NCBI RefSeq assembly: GCF_040096225.1
Contig: NZ_JBBMFC010000006.1
Span: 62,001-126,000 of the forward strand
DNA length: 64,000 nt
Direction of reading: 5' to 3'
Source of the DNA: Hominiventricola aquisgranensis
GTDB lineage: Bacteria; Bacillota; Clostridia; Lachnospirales; Lachnospiraceae
Within the stretch, counting starts at the first letter, position 1; every line of letters begins with the position of its first letter. The notes under the pieces are model-generated. The model worked only from the letters and a program-made list of their open reading frames with translations, had not been told where the DNA came from and ran no database searches. Made by a program: the position numbers and the translations under genes. Shown here piece after piece: positions 1 to 7,877 of the stretch.

Positions 1-674
1 TGGCTGTTCGTCTTCCGCTTCGGCGCGGTGGAGAATTCCGTATGAGGGACGGCTGTCTGTCAGATCTGACAGGGGTGATCTACAGAGGGAATATCCGTCT
101 TGCCTGGCAGTCACTGGAACATCATATTATTCTGTCAGGGACGGAGGAGCAAAGTGATCGGATCGTGCTGAGCGATGGATATCATGTAAGGCAGTACGGT
201 GGACTGAAACTGGTGGCAAAGGATCAGGGACTCTGGCTTTTGTACTCTGCAAAAGAGCCGGAAAAGGATGTATGGCATGCCTATGTACAGCAGATGGAAG
301 AGGAGATGGGAGAACCACAGGAATTACCAGGAACGTATGAAAAACGGCCGGTGCTGCAGGCAGTTCAGGAGGGAGGATACACATTTCTTTTGGTAGGAGC
401 AGAAGGAGAAGAGCAATTGTACCAGTGGGAAAAAACATGGATATTGTTGGCGGAAGAAAATCAGGAAGAGAAGCTGCTACCTGGAGAACTTCAGAACCAG
501 CTGGATCTTAGACAGGCACAGCTGGAAGAAAAAGACCGGCAGATCGCATATATCCGTGAAGAGTATGAAAAGCTCCGGCAGATTGCTCTGAAGCTGCAGG
601 AAGACGGTAGAAGAATGAAGGAATATATCGGAATAAAACGAAAAAAAGAATACCCGCCGGAAAGCGGATCATGA
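1..674 (+). CDS. hypothetical protein, 5' end outside the window
   Basis: I do not recognise this family. The reading frame is open from the first bases of the window, and the residues before the first in-frame ATG (position 42) look like protein, so the gene probably begins upstream and is cut by the window edge. The visible part has a beta-rich, glutamate-rich middle and a C-terminal coiled-coil-like stretch (about nt 500-630) rich in E, K, R, Q and L. There is no signal peptide or membrane segment. The last codons and the stop at 672-674 lie inside the terminator hairpin of the convergent sortase gene. A start at 42 remains possible. Confidence 0.6.
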   Translation, partial: AVRLPLRRGGEFRMRDGCLSDLTGVIYRGNIRLAWQSLEHHIILSGTEEQSDRIVLSDGYHVRQYGGLKLVAKDQGLWLLYSAKEPEKDVWHAYVQQMEEEMGEPQELPGTYEKRPVLQAVQEGGYTFLLVGAEGEEQLYQWEKTWILLAEENQEEKLLPGELQNQLDLRQAQLEEKDRQIAYIREEYEKLRQIALKLQEDGRRMKEYIGIKRKKEYPPESGS

Positions 675-696
675 AAAGCTTTCCAGCGGGTATTCT
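640..696 (-). terminator. intrinsic terminator of the sortase gene, inside the end of the convergent gene
   Basis: A 10-bp stem GAATACCCGC (648-657) / GCGGGTATTC (686-695) continues inward as GGAAAGC / GCTTTCC. Read on the minus strand it is followed by a run of seven T (641-647). The hairpin overlaps the last codons of the plus-strand gene, so the two convergent genes share these bases. Confidence 0.85.
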
Positions 697-707
697 GATA
701 TTCAGAG

Positions 708-1631
708 TTAATAAAGTTTTTTCGCATGAACAACGAACCGTTTTTCACCACTCTTGGTACAGGTGGAAAGGGAGATCACAGAATCATCCTTAGTCACTTC
801 CACACCGGTATCATATAAAGAAGCAGTCTTCAGAGAATCCAGGAACGAAGCGTAAGTATCATTTGCCCGATAACCGATCGTATAGGTAATATCGGTTGCG
901 TCTGCTTCATGTGCAGAGAAGATCTCATAGCAGTGAGAACCATCAGCCAGATCTACATAAATGTATGGATGAGCCTCTGCGTAGCTCTGGTCACTGTAGT
1001 TCTTCAGTCCTGCAAACATAGATCCATTTTTCATGTTGTGTCCATAAATAATAGTATGCAGATCTGAAAAATCAGCAGCATTGGAAGCCTCAACAAAAAT
1101 GCTTCCAGACCGGTTGGTCTTGTTGTCAAAGGTATGAGTCAGATAGTAGGTATTATCTGTGGTATGTACCAGAGGATAGCTTACAGAAGTATCCGGAATC
1201 TCGATCCAGCCTACTGCATCACTGTTGATTCCCTGAAGTGAAGCCAGATCAATTCTGGTCATAGGAGCAGCCACATCGGAACCATCACCTTCTTCATCTT
1301 CGGAAGAAGCTGCATTGGCAAGTACGGTCTCAGGATCAGCAGGTGCCTCGGTCACATATTTGCGAAGACTCTTATATTCGCTTTCACCAGACTGATAGCC
1401 AAGTAAAATAGAAGCTAATTTCCAGACACTGAACAGTAAGATACAGACACACAGTCCAAGTGCCAGCCCTAACAGAAGCATCCGTCTCTGACGTGCTTTT
1501 CTGCGCTTGGCAGAACTTCTCTTCCGTCTGTGAGCATTCGTGTGCACAGTGTCATCCCTTCTATTAGATACCGGTCGTCTGCCGGTTGTTTTTTCCATAT
1601 TCAGTTTTTGTTTTTTTTCTTTCTTTGTCAT
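708..1631 (-). CDS. class B sortase
   Basis: Membrane-anchored cysteine transpeptidase that links sorted proteins to peptidoglycan or pilins. The N-terminus is a strongly basic cytoplasmic tail (about 45 residues) followed by one membrane segment (about 46-70), then a sortase domain. Visible catalytic residues are His in YGHNM (about 198), Cys in LSTCTKSG (about 291) and Arg in EKRFVVH (about 298); this order and the RFVVH ending fit the SrtB class. I chose the ATG at 1631 because AGGGTGAT lies just upstream; an in-frame ATG at 1649 has no ribosome site. No LPXTG- or NPQTN-type substrate is encoded in the window, so the target is unknown. It faces its own strong terminator. Confidence 0.9.
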   Translation of the reverse strand: MTKKEKKQKLNMEKTTGRRPVSNRRDDTVHTNAHRRKRSSAKRRKARQRRMLLLGLALGLCVCILLFSVWKLASILLGYQSGESEYKSLRKYVTEAPADPETVLANAASSEDEEGDGSDVAAPMTRIDLASLQGINSDAVGWIEIPDTSVSYPLVHTTDNTYYLTHTFDNKTNRSGSIFVEASNAADFSDLHTIIYGHNMKNGSMFAGLKNYSDQSYAEAHPYIYVDLADGSHCYEIFSAHEADATDITYTIGYRANDTYASFLDSLKTASLYDTGVEVTKDDSVISLSTCTKSGEKRFVVHAKKLY

Positions 1632-1777
1632 AACATCACCCTGCTCCATTCTAACAGATTTGTTTCTTAAAAGGAAGAGCTTAAGAATCTTTTAAGAAAG
1701 ATTTCCTGCTTTTTTTTCTACAAGAAAGGAAATACTTATGATACAATGGGATGCATAACATTGATAAGGAGAAGAAT

Positions 1778-2398
1778 ATGAAAAAGAAAATCGTTATGCT
1801 GATGCTGGCAGCAGCACTTGCGGCAACAGCAGTAGCAGGCTGTGGAAAAAATAATATCTCACAGGAACAGACAACAGAAGCAGAGAATTCCAACCGCATC
1901 TATGGTGTGATCACCGACGTATCTGCGTCTGAGCAGACCATTACCGTGGACAACCAGTCAGAGGTATCTTCCACAGGAGAGATGATCCTGACCATTGATC
2001 CGTCCAATACAGAAATCATCGATGCACAGACCGGACTTCCGGTGGAGCTGTCAGAGGTACAAAATGGAAGTTTTGAGGCCTATCTGGGAGATGCCATGAC
2101 CATGTCACTGCCGCCGCAGTGTACACCGGATATGGTGATTGTAAATATTGCAGAAGATGAAGCTGCACCACAGTATGCGGAGGTAGCAAAAGATCCGGTT
2201 GATTCCACTGATTTGGAGAATGCAATTGTATTGGAGGCAACGGATGGAAGAACTTATGTAATCGACAAAGATGCACAGGTGACACCGTATCTTACCAGAA
2301 ATATTGTAAAACTGCAGGATCTGACAGCAGGAACTGCCTGCCTTCTGTGGGAAGATGAGAATGAGATCGTAACGAAAGTGATGATCTTTGCGGAGTAA
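1778..2398 (+). CDS. lipoprotein of unknown function
   Basis: About 206 residues with a lipoprotein signal: basic N-terminus, hydrophobic core and the lipobox VAGC with Cys22, so the mature protein is probably lipid-anchored outside the membrane. The rest is acidic and beta-rich, with a segment about a reference to DGRTYVIDKD resembling small OB- or SH3-like folds, but I do not recognise a named family. The start at 1778 is set by AAGGAG at 1766-1771; an upstream ATG at 1751 would spoil the signal peptide. It is followed two bases later by the ComEC-like hydrolase gene, so the two probably form an operon. Confidence 0.8.
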   Translation: MKKKIVMLMLAAALAATAVAGCGKNNISQEQTTEAENSNRIYGVITDVSASEQTITVDNQSEVSSTGEMILTIDPSNTEIIDAQTGLPVELSEVQNGSFEAYLGDAMTMSLPPQCTPDMVIVNIAEDEAAPQYAEVAKDPVDSTDLENAIVLEATDGRTYVIDKDAQVTPYLTRNIVKLQDLTAGTACLLWEDENEIVTKVMIFAE

Positions 2399-2400
2399 TT

Positions 2401-3249
2401 ATGGAAAAGAAAAATTTACTGGCAGTGCTGGCGTTAATGCTGGCACTGCTGATTCTTGTGTTTGCAGCAAAGCACGCCGGACAGAGTGAAGAAGATCCGA
2501 ATCTTACGATCACGGCTCTGTCAGTGGGAAAAGCGGATGCGCTGGTGCTGAAGCAGGCAGGACATACGGTACTGATCGATACCGGAGAAAAAGATGACGG
2601 GGATAAGATCGTTCGTTTCCTGAAAAATCAGGGGATCCATAGCGTAGATCTGTTAGTTATTACTCACTTTGATAAGGATCATGTGGGAGGCGCGGCAAAG
2701 GTGCTTGAGCACATGGAAGTGAATGCTGTTTTCATGCCAGATTATGAAGGAACCAGACCGGAGTATGATTCTTTTCTGGAAGCATTGGCTGGAAGAGACG
2801 GAGTTCAGAGACTGACCGGAACTACGGAACAGACCATTGGAGAGATGAAGATCCGTGTGCAGGCAGCAGAACAGGCGGATACATTTGCAGATGAAAATGA
2901 TCTGTCACTGGTCACTTGGGTGACATTTGGTCACCGGAAATTTTTGTTTACCGGAGACATTACAGAGGGACGGATCAGTGAACTGCTGGCATCAGACGAG
3001 GATCTGAGGGCAGACTGGATCAAAATGCCGCACCATGGACGCTATGAGGCGAATCTGGGAGAACTTCTGGATGCAGTGGAACCGTCCTTTGCGGTAATCT
3101 GTTGTTCCAATAAGCATCCGGCCAGCGCGGACACGTTGAAACTGTTGGATGAGCGGAAGATTCAGGTGTTTGATACTTCAGAAGAAGCGGTGGTGACCAC
3201 CTGTGATGGAGAACATATTACAGAAGTGAAGCTGCAGAATTTAAAATAA
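2401..3249 (+). CDS. membrane-anchored ComEC-like metallo-beta-lactamase-fold hydrolase
   Basis: A 282-residue protein with an N-terminal membrane segment (about residues 5-23) and an extracellular MBL-fold domain. The metal-binding motif reads THFDKDHVGG, the HxDxDH variant typical of the ComEC/Rec2 C-terminal domain, and LFTGDI and MPHHG later in the chain supply the other metal ligands. Stand-alone forms are common in Firmicutes and are thought to be secreted nucleases or phosphodiesterases; that activity is inferred, not seen. It lacks the channel domain of true ComEC. It starts two bases after the stop of the lipoprotein gene, which implies joint translation. Confidence 0.85.
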   Translation: MEKKNLLAVLALMLALLILVFAAKHAGQSEEDPNLTITALSVGKADALVLKQAGHTVLIDTGEKDDGDKIVRFLKNQGIHSVDLLVITHFDKDHVGGAAKVLEHMEVNAVFMPDYEGTRPEYDSFLEALAGRDGVQRLTGTTEQTIGEMKIRVQAAEQADTFADENDLSLVTWVTFGHRKFLFTGDITEGRISELLASDEDLRADWIKMPHHGRYEANLGELLDAVEPSFAVICCSNKHPASADTLKLLDERKIQVFDTSEEAVVTTCDGEHITEVKLQNLK

Positions 3250-3276
3250 AATCGATGAGGGAAAGGACAGATCTAT

Positions 3277-3924
3277 ATGTCAGAAGTGAAGAGAACAGAA
3301 GAAGAGATTACACGAGAAGGAAATCCAAGAAAACCCCAGGGGGAAGAAGGAAAAGTCATGCTGGACCGGATGAACCACAGTCATTACGAGGTTACCGGAT
3401 GGGCACTTGCTCACTGGAAGATCAAAGGTGACGATCAGATATTGGATATTGGATGCGGCGGTGGAATGACCCTTCACCGGATGACGGAGCAGTTGACGAC
3501 TGGTCATGCGACTGGCGTGGATTATTCTGGTGTGTCTGTTGAAGAAACCGGAAAACTTAATGAAGCGTTCGTGAAAGAAGGAAAATTGACCGTGCTGGAG
3601 GCATCGGTTGAGAAGCTGCCATTTAAAGATGACACGTTTGACAAGATCATCACCGTAGAAAGCTTCTATTTCTGGCCGGATCCGCAGGCAAATCTGAAGG
3701 AAGTCCACAGAGTACTGAAAAAAGGCGGTACCTTCCTGTTGGTAGCAGATGTTTATCAGAATGGACATCTGACTGAACAGCAGAAGAAAAATATTACGAG
3801 ATATGAACTGTTCAATCCAACAGAAGAGGAGTTCCGGGAAATCTTTCAGATTGCCGGATTTGCGGAAACCGTGATCCATACCAGAGATGGGGAAAACTGG
3901 ATCTGCGTGGAAGGACATAAATAA
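3277..3924 (+). CDS. class I SAM-dependent methyltransferase
   Basis: A 215-residue soluble protein with the Rossmann-like methyltransferase fold. Motif I is LDIGCGGGMTL (about residues 56-66), the acidic residue after strand 2 is in TGVDYSG, and the post-motif stretch LPFKDDTFDKI matches the UbiE/Methyltransf_11 type. The substrate cannot be told from the sequence. GAGGGAAAGGA lies upstream of the ATG, 27 bases after the previous gene. It converges with the TlpA-like gene, only four bases between the two stop codons, with a weak AT-rich inverted repeat there. Confidence 0.88.
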   Translation: MSEVKRTEEEITREGNPRKPQGEEGKVMLDRMNHSHYEVTGWALAHWKIKGDDQILDIGCGGGMTLHRMTEQLTTGHATGVDYSGVSVEETGKLNEAFVKEGKLTVLEASVEKLPFKDDTFDKIITVESFYFWPDPQANLKEVHRVLKKGGTFLLVADVYQNGHLTEQQKKNITRYELFNPTEEEFREIFQIAGFAETVIHTRDGENWICVEGHK

Positions 3925-3928
3925 AAGG

Positions 3929-4834
3929 TTATTTATTTGTGCTGTCCGCGTCAATTACAGACTGGATCTGTTTCATCAGAGCATCATAATTGTTCTGGTT
4001 ATCAATTCCTCCGAGCAGGGGATCGCCCACAATATTGCCATTTCTATCGACTAATATGGTTGTAGGAAATGCCATAATATCGGAGGCGTATTTGCCTGCT
4101 TCGGAAGAAGAATCAATGGAAAGATTGCGGTATTTGGCACCCTGACTTTCAAGGATGGATGCAGCTTCTTTCATGGCAGCTTCATTGCCGTCGAAGGTTT
4201 CGGTATTGATGCCTACAACTTCGCCGCCCATTGATCTGATGGCATCGTTCAATTCATTGAGCTTGGATAACTCGGCAACACAAGGTTTGCAGCCGGTAAA
4301 CCAGAAATTGACGACAGTTACGGCATTGTCGGAAAACAGGCTTTCATCGACAGAATTACCATCAAAATCCTGGCCGGAAAAATTCTTGAAGGGAGATGCA
4401 TCTTCGGAATTGTTTTTCTGGTCGGCAGTATCTGATGCTGCATTTTTGCTTTCAATTTCTGCAATCTGATCTTCGATTTTTCGTATGGTCTCAATATCGT
4501 CCGTAAGTATTTTCAACTCGTCATCTGTAAAGGAGTCCTTGTTTGCTTCAACGGTATCAGCCAGATAATCAGCATAATTTCCGCTGGGATCAGCATTGCT
4601 TTTTCTCATCATGCCAAATACCTTGTTCCATGCCTCTTCATGATCTGCAAAAAGCTGGTTCTCCTGCTGATACAAATCGTTCAGTACAGTGTCGGAGCTG
4701 TCTGAGGTTGTGTCAGATTCCGTCAGGGACGCATTGTTTTCTTTCGTGTCAGCAGTATCTGTTGTGCTGCAGGCTGTAAGCAATAATGCGATACAGAGTG
4801 TAAAAATAGTAAGAATTTTTTTGTTTGTTTTCAT
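3929..4834 (-). CDS. TlpA-family thiol-disulfide oxidoreductase lipoprotein
   Basis: A 301-residue exported redox protein. The N-terminus is a lipoprotein signal with the lipobox LTAC (Cys about 22), then an acidic, Ser/Thr-rich linker and a helical segment (about 50-125), then a thioredoxin-like domain of the AhpC/TSA-TlpA type (about 145-300). The redox motif is WFTGCKPC, with Cys182 and Cys185, and the cis-proline is in AFPTTILVD. It is the last gene of a three-gene minus-strand operon with a membrane 4Fe-4S protein and a CD1871A-type micropeptide. In this setting it probably handles extracytoplasmic disulfides or peroxide using electrons from the Fe-S protein; that is inference. Confidence 0.88.
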   Translation of the reverse strand: MKTNKKILTIFTLCIALLLTACSTTDTADTKENNASLTESDTTSDSSDTVLNDLYQQENQLFADHEEAWNKVFGMMRKSNADPSGNYADYLADTVEANKDSFTDDELKILTDDIETIRKIEDQIAEIESKNAASDTADQKNNSEDASPFKNFSGQDFDGNSVDESLFSDNAVTVVNFWFTGCKPCVAELSKLNELNDAIRSMGGEVVGINTETFDGNEAAMKEAASILESQGAKYRNLSIDSSSEAGKYASDIMAFPTTILVDRNGNIVGDPLLGGIDNQNNYDALMKQIQSVIDADSTNK

Positions 4835-4867
4835 GAATGATTTCTCCTTTAAATAATAGTAATTAGA

Positions 4868-5740
4868 TTATTTTCTTATAAACCGATAATGGATCGCATC
4901 TTTAGGACAAGCCTTGATGCAGGCACCACATCGTATGCATTCCGGATGATCTGGATTCTTGCACACATCCACATCCATTTTGCATGCTTTCGAGCATTGA
5001 CCACATCCGACACATTTGTTGTGCTCAACATTAATGTTAAGAAGGTTGACCTTATTAAATAATGAGTAGATCGCCCCGAGAGGACAGATCCATTTACAGA
5101 AGGGTCTGTAAAACAGAATACTTAGCACAATAACGGTAATTAAAATAAAGCATTTAAAAGAAAAGAGCTTTCCAAGTGCGGACCGTATAGCTGCATTTCC
5201 TAGGGAAAGCGGGATAGCTCCCTCCAGAACTCCCTGTGGACAAATATATTTGCAGAAGAAGGGGTCCCCCATTCCGATAGAGTTCGTTACAAACATCGGC
5301 AGAAGTATAACGAAAACAATAAGAATGATATATTTCAGGTATCTTAGGGGCTTCAGTCTGGCTGTGGAACATTTTTTTCCGGGGATTTTATGAAGCAAAT
5401 CCTGAAACCATCCGAAGGGACATAAAAAACCGCAGATAAATCTTCCTAGTGTTACACCAAGTAAAATAAAAAATCCGGTTATGTAGTATGAAAATTTAAA
5501 CCCGGATGATCCGACAACGGCCTGAAAGGCTCCAATTGGGCAGGCTCCCGTGGCAGCAGGACAGGAATAGCAGTTTAATCCTGGTACACATACAGTTTTC
5601 ACATTCCCCTGATATATTTTTCCTTTAAATAAATTGGGAATATGGATATTAGTCAGCAGTGTGGCGGCTGCCTGTATCCATCCGCGTAATCTGACCATCT
5701 GCTTTGATAATAAATTCTTTTTCTTATCCAATTCCGACAC
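4868..5740 (-). CDS. membrane polyferredoxin (NapH/RdxA-like 4Fe-4S protein)
   Basis: A 290-residue integral membrane protein with about five hydrophobic segments. Cysteine clusters include CYSCPAATGACP, the CGFLCPFGW and CKWICPLGA motifs typical of NapH-like proteins, and two C-terminal ferredoxin clusters (CVGCGQCSKAC and CIRCGACIKACP). It should carry electrons through or along the membrane to extracytoplasmic acceptors. The start is a GTG at 5738-5740 that overlaps the end of the CD1871A gene by 17 bases, so translation is probably coupled. Its neighbour TlpA-like lipoprotein is the likely electron partner (inference). Divergent from the two-component system. Confidence 0.9.
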   Translation of the reverse strand: MSELDKKKNLLSKQMVRLRGWIQAAATLLTNIHIPNLFKGKIYQGNVKTVCVPGLNCYSCPAATGACPIGAFQAVVGSSGFKFSYYITGFFILLGVTLGRFICGFLCPFGWFQDLLHKIPGKKCSTARLKPLRYLKYIILIVFVILLPMFVTNSIGMGDPFFCKYICPQGVLEGAIPLSLGNAAIRSALGKLFSFKCFILITVIVLSILFYRPFCKWICPLGAIYSLFNKVNLLNINVEHNKCVGCGQCSKACKMDVDVCKNPDHPECIRCGACIKACPKDAIHYRFIRK

Positions 5741-5864
5741 ACTCCAGACATAGTTTTATTGCTTTACCAAGCACAACAGCCGCTTCACCTCTGACCGCTC
5801 CATAGCTTATCATGGCGATACCCGCCATGAGCAAAAGAATCTGAGAGATATTTCTGCATTTCAA
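5724..5864 (-). CDS. CD1871A-family CXXC micropeptide
   Basis: A 46-residue membrane peptide: a short basic head, one hydrophobic helix (LLLMAGIAMISYGAV), the pattern RGEAAVVLGKAI and the ending CLECVGIG with a CXXC motif. This pattern matches the CD1871A-type proteins, which sit beside membrane 4Fe-4S proteins in clostridia. I chose the TTG at 5862-5864 because AAAGGAG lies ten bases upstream; an in-frame ATG at 5897 has no ribosome site and adds eleven atypical residues. It is the first gene of the redox operon and overlaps the next one by 17 bases. Function is unknown; a role in electron transfer or complex assembly is inferred. Confidence 0.82.
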   Translation of the reverse strand: MKCRNISQILLLMAGIAMISYGAVRGEAAVVLGKAIKLCLECVGIG

Positions 5865-5896
5865 GATATTGTTACTCCTTTCGCTTGTTGTATTCA

Positions 5897-5925
5897 TTGA
5901 CCAGCTGACATTGGTATTATACAAT
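5897..5925 (+). promoter_or_regulatory. sigma-A promoter of the two-component operon, with overlapping inverted repeat
   Basis: TTGACC (5897-5902), 17-bp spacer, TACAAT (5920-5925), about 40 bases before the response-regulator start. The inverted repeat TACAA-N6-TTGTA (5920-5935) covers the -10 box and start site and sits in the control region shared with the divergent redox operon, so it may be an operator. Confidence 0.6.
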
Positions 5926-5965
5926 ATTTGTTGTAAAATCTTTGTTAAGAACAGGGGAAAGAATT

Positions 5966-6646
5966 TTGAGATTATTAATAGTTGAGGATGAGAAAGAAAT
6001 CTGTGATACGGTTGCAAAAAGTCTCTATCATGCTGGATATGAGGTGGATACCTGTTATGATGGGGAAGAGGCTCTTGAATGTATCCTGACGGAAAATTAT
6101 GACCTGATCGTTCTGGATCTGAATCTGCCCGGTATGGATGGAATGGAGATATTGAAAGAACTCAGACAGAGAAATGAGGAGACAAAGGTTCTTATCTTAT
6201 CTGCCAGAGGACAGATTGCGGATAAGGTGGAAGGACTGGATGCAGGAGCAAACGATTATATGGAAAAACCATTCCATCTGCAGGAGCTTGAGGCTCGTAT
6301 CAGAAGCCTGACAAGAAGGAAATTTGTACAGAAGGATGTATGCCTGGAAAGTGGTGACATAAGGTTCGATACGTTAAGGCGTGAGGCATATGCAAAAGGG
6401 AAAATGGTATCTCTGACAAGAAAAGAAAATGGTATTCTGGAATATCTGCTTCTGAATCTTGGCAGACCGGTAAGCCAGGAGGAACTGATGGAGCATGTCT
6501 GGGATGCATCTGTGGATAGCTTCAGTGGCGCCATCAGAGTACATATGTCATCCCTTAGAAAAAAGCTTAAGGTCGTGCTTGGATATGATCCGATTCGGAA
6601 CAAGGTAGGAGAGGGATATCAAATAAGGGAGGAGTCTGGTAGATGA
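5966..6646 (+). CDS. OmpR/PhoB-family response regulator
   Basis: A 226-residue DNA-binding response regulator. The receiver domain (about 1-115) starts RLLIVEDEKE, with the phosphoacceptor Asp51 in VLDLNLPG and the conserved Lys in MEKPF; the winged-helix Trans_reg_C domain (about 128-220) ends with RNKVGEGYQI. I chose the TTG at 5966 because AGGGGAAAG lies about six bases upstream and it gives the family's usual N-terminus; a TTG at 5942 is the other option. The gene overlaps the sensor kinase gene by four bases. By position it may control the divergent TlpA/4Fe-4S operon. Confidence 0.92.
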   Translation: MRLLIVEDEKEICDTVAKSLYHAGYEVDTCYDGEEALECILTENYDLIVLDLNLPGMDGMEILKELRQRNEETKVLILSARGQIADKVEGLDAGANDYMEKPFHLQELEARIRSLTRRKFVQKDVCLESGDIRFDTLRREAYAKGKMVSLTRKENGILEYLLLNLGRPVSQEELMEHVWDASVDSFSGAIRVHMSSLRKKLKVVLGYDPIRNKVGEGYQIREESGR

Positions 6647-7791
6647 AAAGAATATCGCTGCAGTGGAGGCTCACCTGTATCATTACCGTATATATTGCGG
6701 TTATATGTGGATGCGTCACTACACTTGTCTATAAAAATGGTGTGTATTATATGGATTCTCTGCAAGAGACTGTGGATGCCCAGGGAGATGATCATGTGGA
6801 CGATTCGGAAGAAATATTTATCAGCATACCAGAGGATAAGTGGGATGAGTTTGCCAATGACTTCTCTGTTCAGGTGTACAATAATAAGGCGGACTACAAG
6901 AAAAACAGTCTGATCATTTCGGCCTTATTGGCTCTTCTTGGAGGAGTGGCCACCTATTTTATAAGTGGGCATGCACTCAGACCGATCAGAGAGTTTTCTG
7001 ATAAAATCGAAAAGGTGCAGGCACAAAATCTGGCTGATTCACGGATAGAAGAAAACCAGGTAAAGGAACTGAACCAACTTAGCGTTTCATATAATAAGAT
7101 GCTGGAACGTCTCTCAGATGCATTTGAAATGCAGAGACAATTTACTGCAAATGCAGCCCATGAGCTTCGCACTCCTTTAGCTTTGATGCAGGTGCAGCTT
7201 GATCTGTATAATTCCACCCGACATCCAGGCAGCGATGAAGAGACCTTACAGACAATAAAAATGGTTACGGAACAGAACGACAGGCTTGGCAAGATGGTAA
7301 AGACACTTCTTGACATGAGCGAGCTTCAGACCGTAGGCCGGGATGATAAAATTATAGTGGATGCTCTTGTTGATGAGGTGCTGGCAGATCTGGAACCTCT
7401 TGCACAGGAAAAGAATATCAAACTGATCGGGAAATGTGAAAATATAACAATGGTTGGAAGTGACATTCTTATTTACAGGCTGGTATATAATCTTGTTGAG
7501 AATGCTATAAAATATAACCATGCAGGAGGGCAGGTTACAGTAACTGCAGACCGAAAGGAAAAACAGGTGCACCTGTCAGTGGCGGATACGGGAAATGGAA
7601 TTCCTGAGGAGCTTCGGGAACGTGTATTTGAACCTTTCTTCCGGGTGGATAAATCCAGAAGCCGGGCACTTGGCGGCGTAGGGCTTGGACTTGCTCTGGT
7701 CCATGAAATTGTGAGAGTGCATGATGGCAGTATTACAGTCAGATCCAATCCGTCTGGAGGGACAATTTTTGATGTGATGTTTACGCAGTGA
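6643..7791 (+). CDS. HAMP-domain sensor histidine kinase
   Basis: A 382-residue membrane kinase, partner of the upstream regulator (ATGA overlap). There are two membrane segments (about 8-28 and 88-108) with a small outer loop of about 55 residues, a HAMP linker, a dimerisation domain with the phosphorylated His173 in AAHELRTPLAL, and a HATPase_c domain with the N box NLVENAIKYN and glycine motifs DTGNGIP and GGVGLGLALV. The small, acidic sensor loop suggests sensing of a small ligand or membrane state. The signal cannot be read from the sequence. A bidirectional terminator follows. Confidence 0.92.
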   Translation: MKRISLQWRLTCIITVYIAVICGCVTTLVYKNGVYYMDSLQETVDAQGDDHVDDSEEIFISIPEDKWDEFANDFSVQVYNNKADYKKNSLIISALLALLGGVATYFISGHALRPIREFSDKIEKVQAQNLADSRIEENQVKELNQLSVSYNKMLERLSDAFEMQRQFTANAAHELRTPLALMQVQLDLYNSTRHPGSDEETLQTIKMVTEQNDRLGKMVKTLLDMSELQTVGRDDKIIVDALVDEVLADLEPLAQEKNIKLIGKCENITMVGSDILIYRLVYNLVENAIKYNHAGGQVTVTADRKEKQVHLSVADTGNGIPEELRERVFEPFFRVDKSRSRALGGVGLGLALVHEIVRVHDGSITVRSNPSGGTIFDVMFTQ

Positions 7792-7799
7792 TCAACGTA

Positions 7800-7866
7800 A
7801 AAGGTCCGCCCCTTCGCTTCAGGCCTTGTTGCTTATTTGGCCAGGAGAGAAGGATCGGACCTTTTT
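7800..7866. terminator. bidirectional intrinsic terminator
   Basis: AAAGGTCCG (7800-7808) pairs with CGGACCTTT (7856-7864), with an inner GGCC/GGCC stem. A-tract on the left and T-tract on the right let it serve both the kinase gene and the convergent P-type ATPase gene. Confidence 0.8.
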
Positions 7867-7877
7867 ATAACCAGAAT

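Noticed and set aside
1686..1703. AATCTTT-TAAG-AAAGATT hairpin in the gap before the lipoprotein gene
   Set aside because: All-AT stem with no gene reading into it from the left; it could be an operator, but nothing supports that.
3916..3945. AAATAA/TTATTT inverted repeat between convergent stops as a terminator
   Set aside because: The stem is six AT pairs inside the gene ends with a poor T-tract; too weak to list as a terminator.
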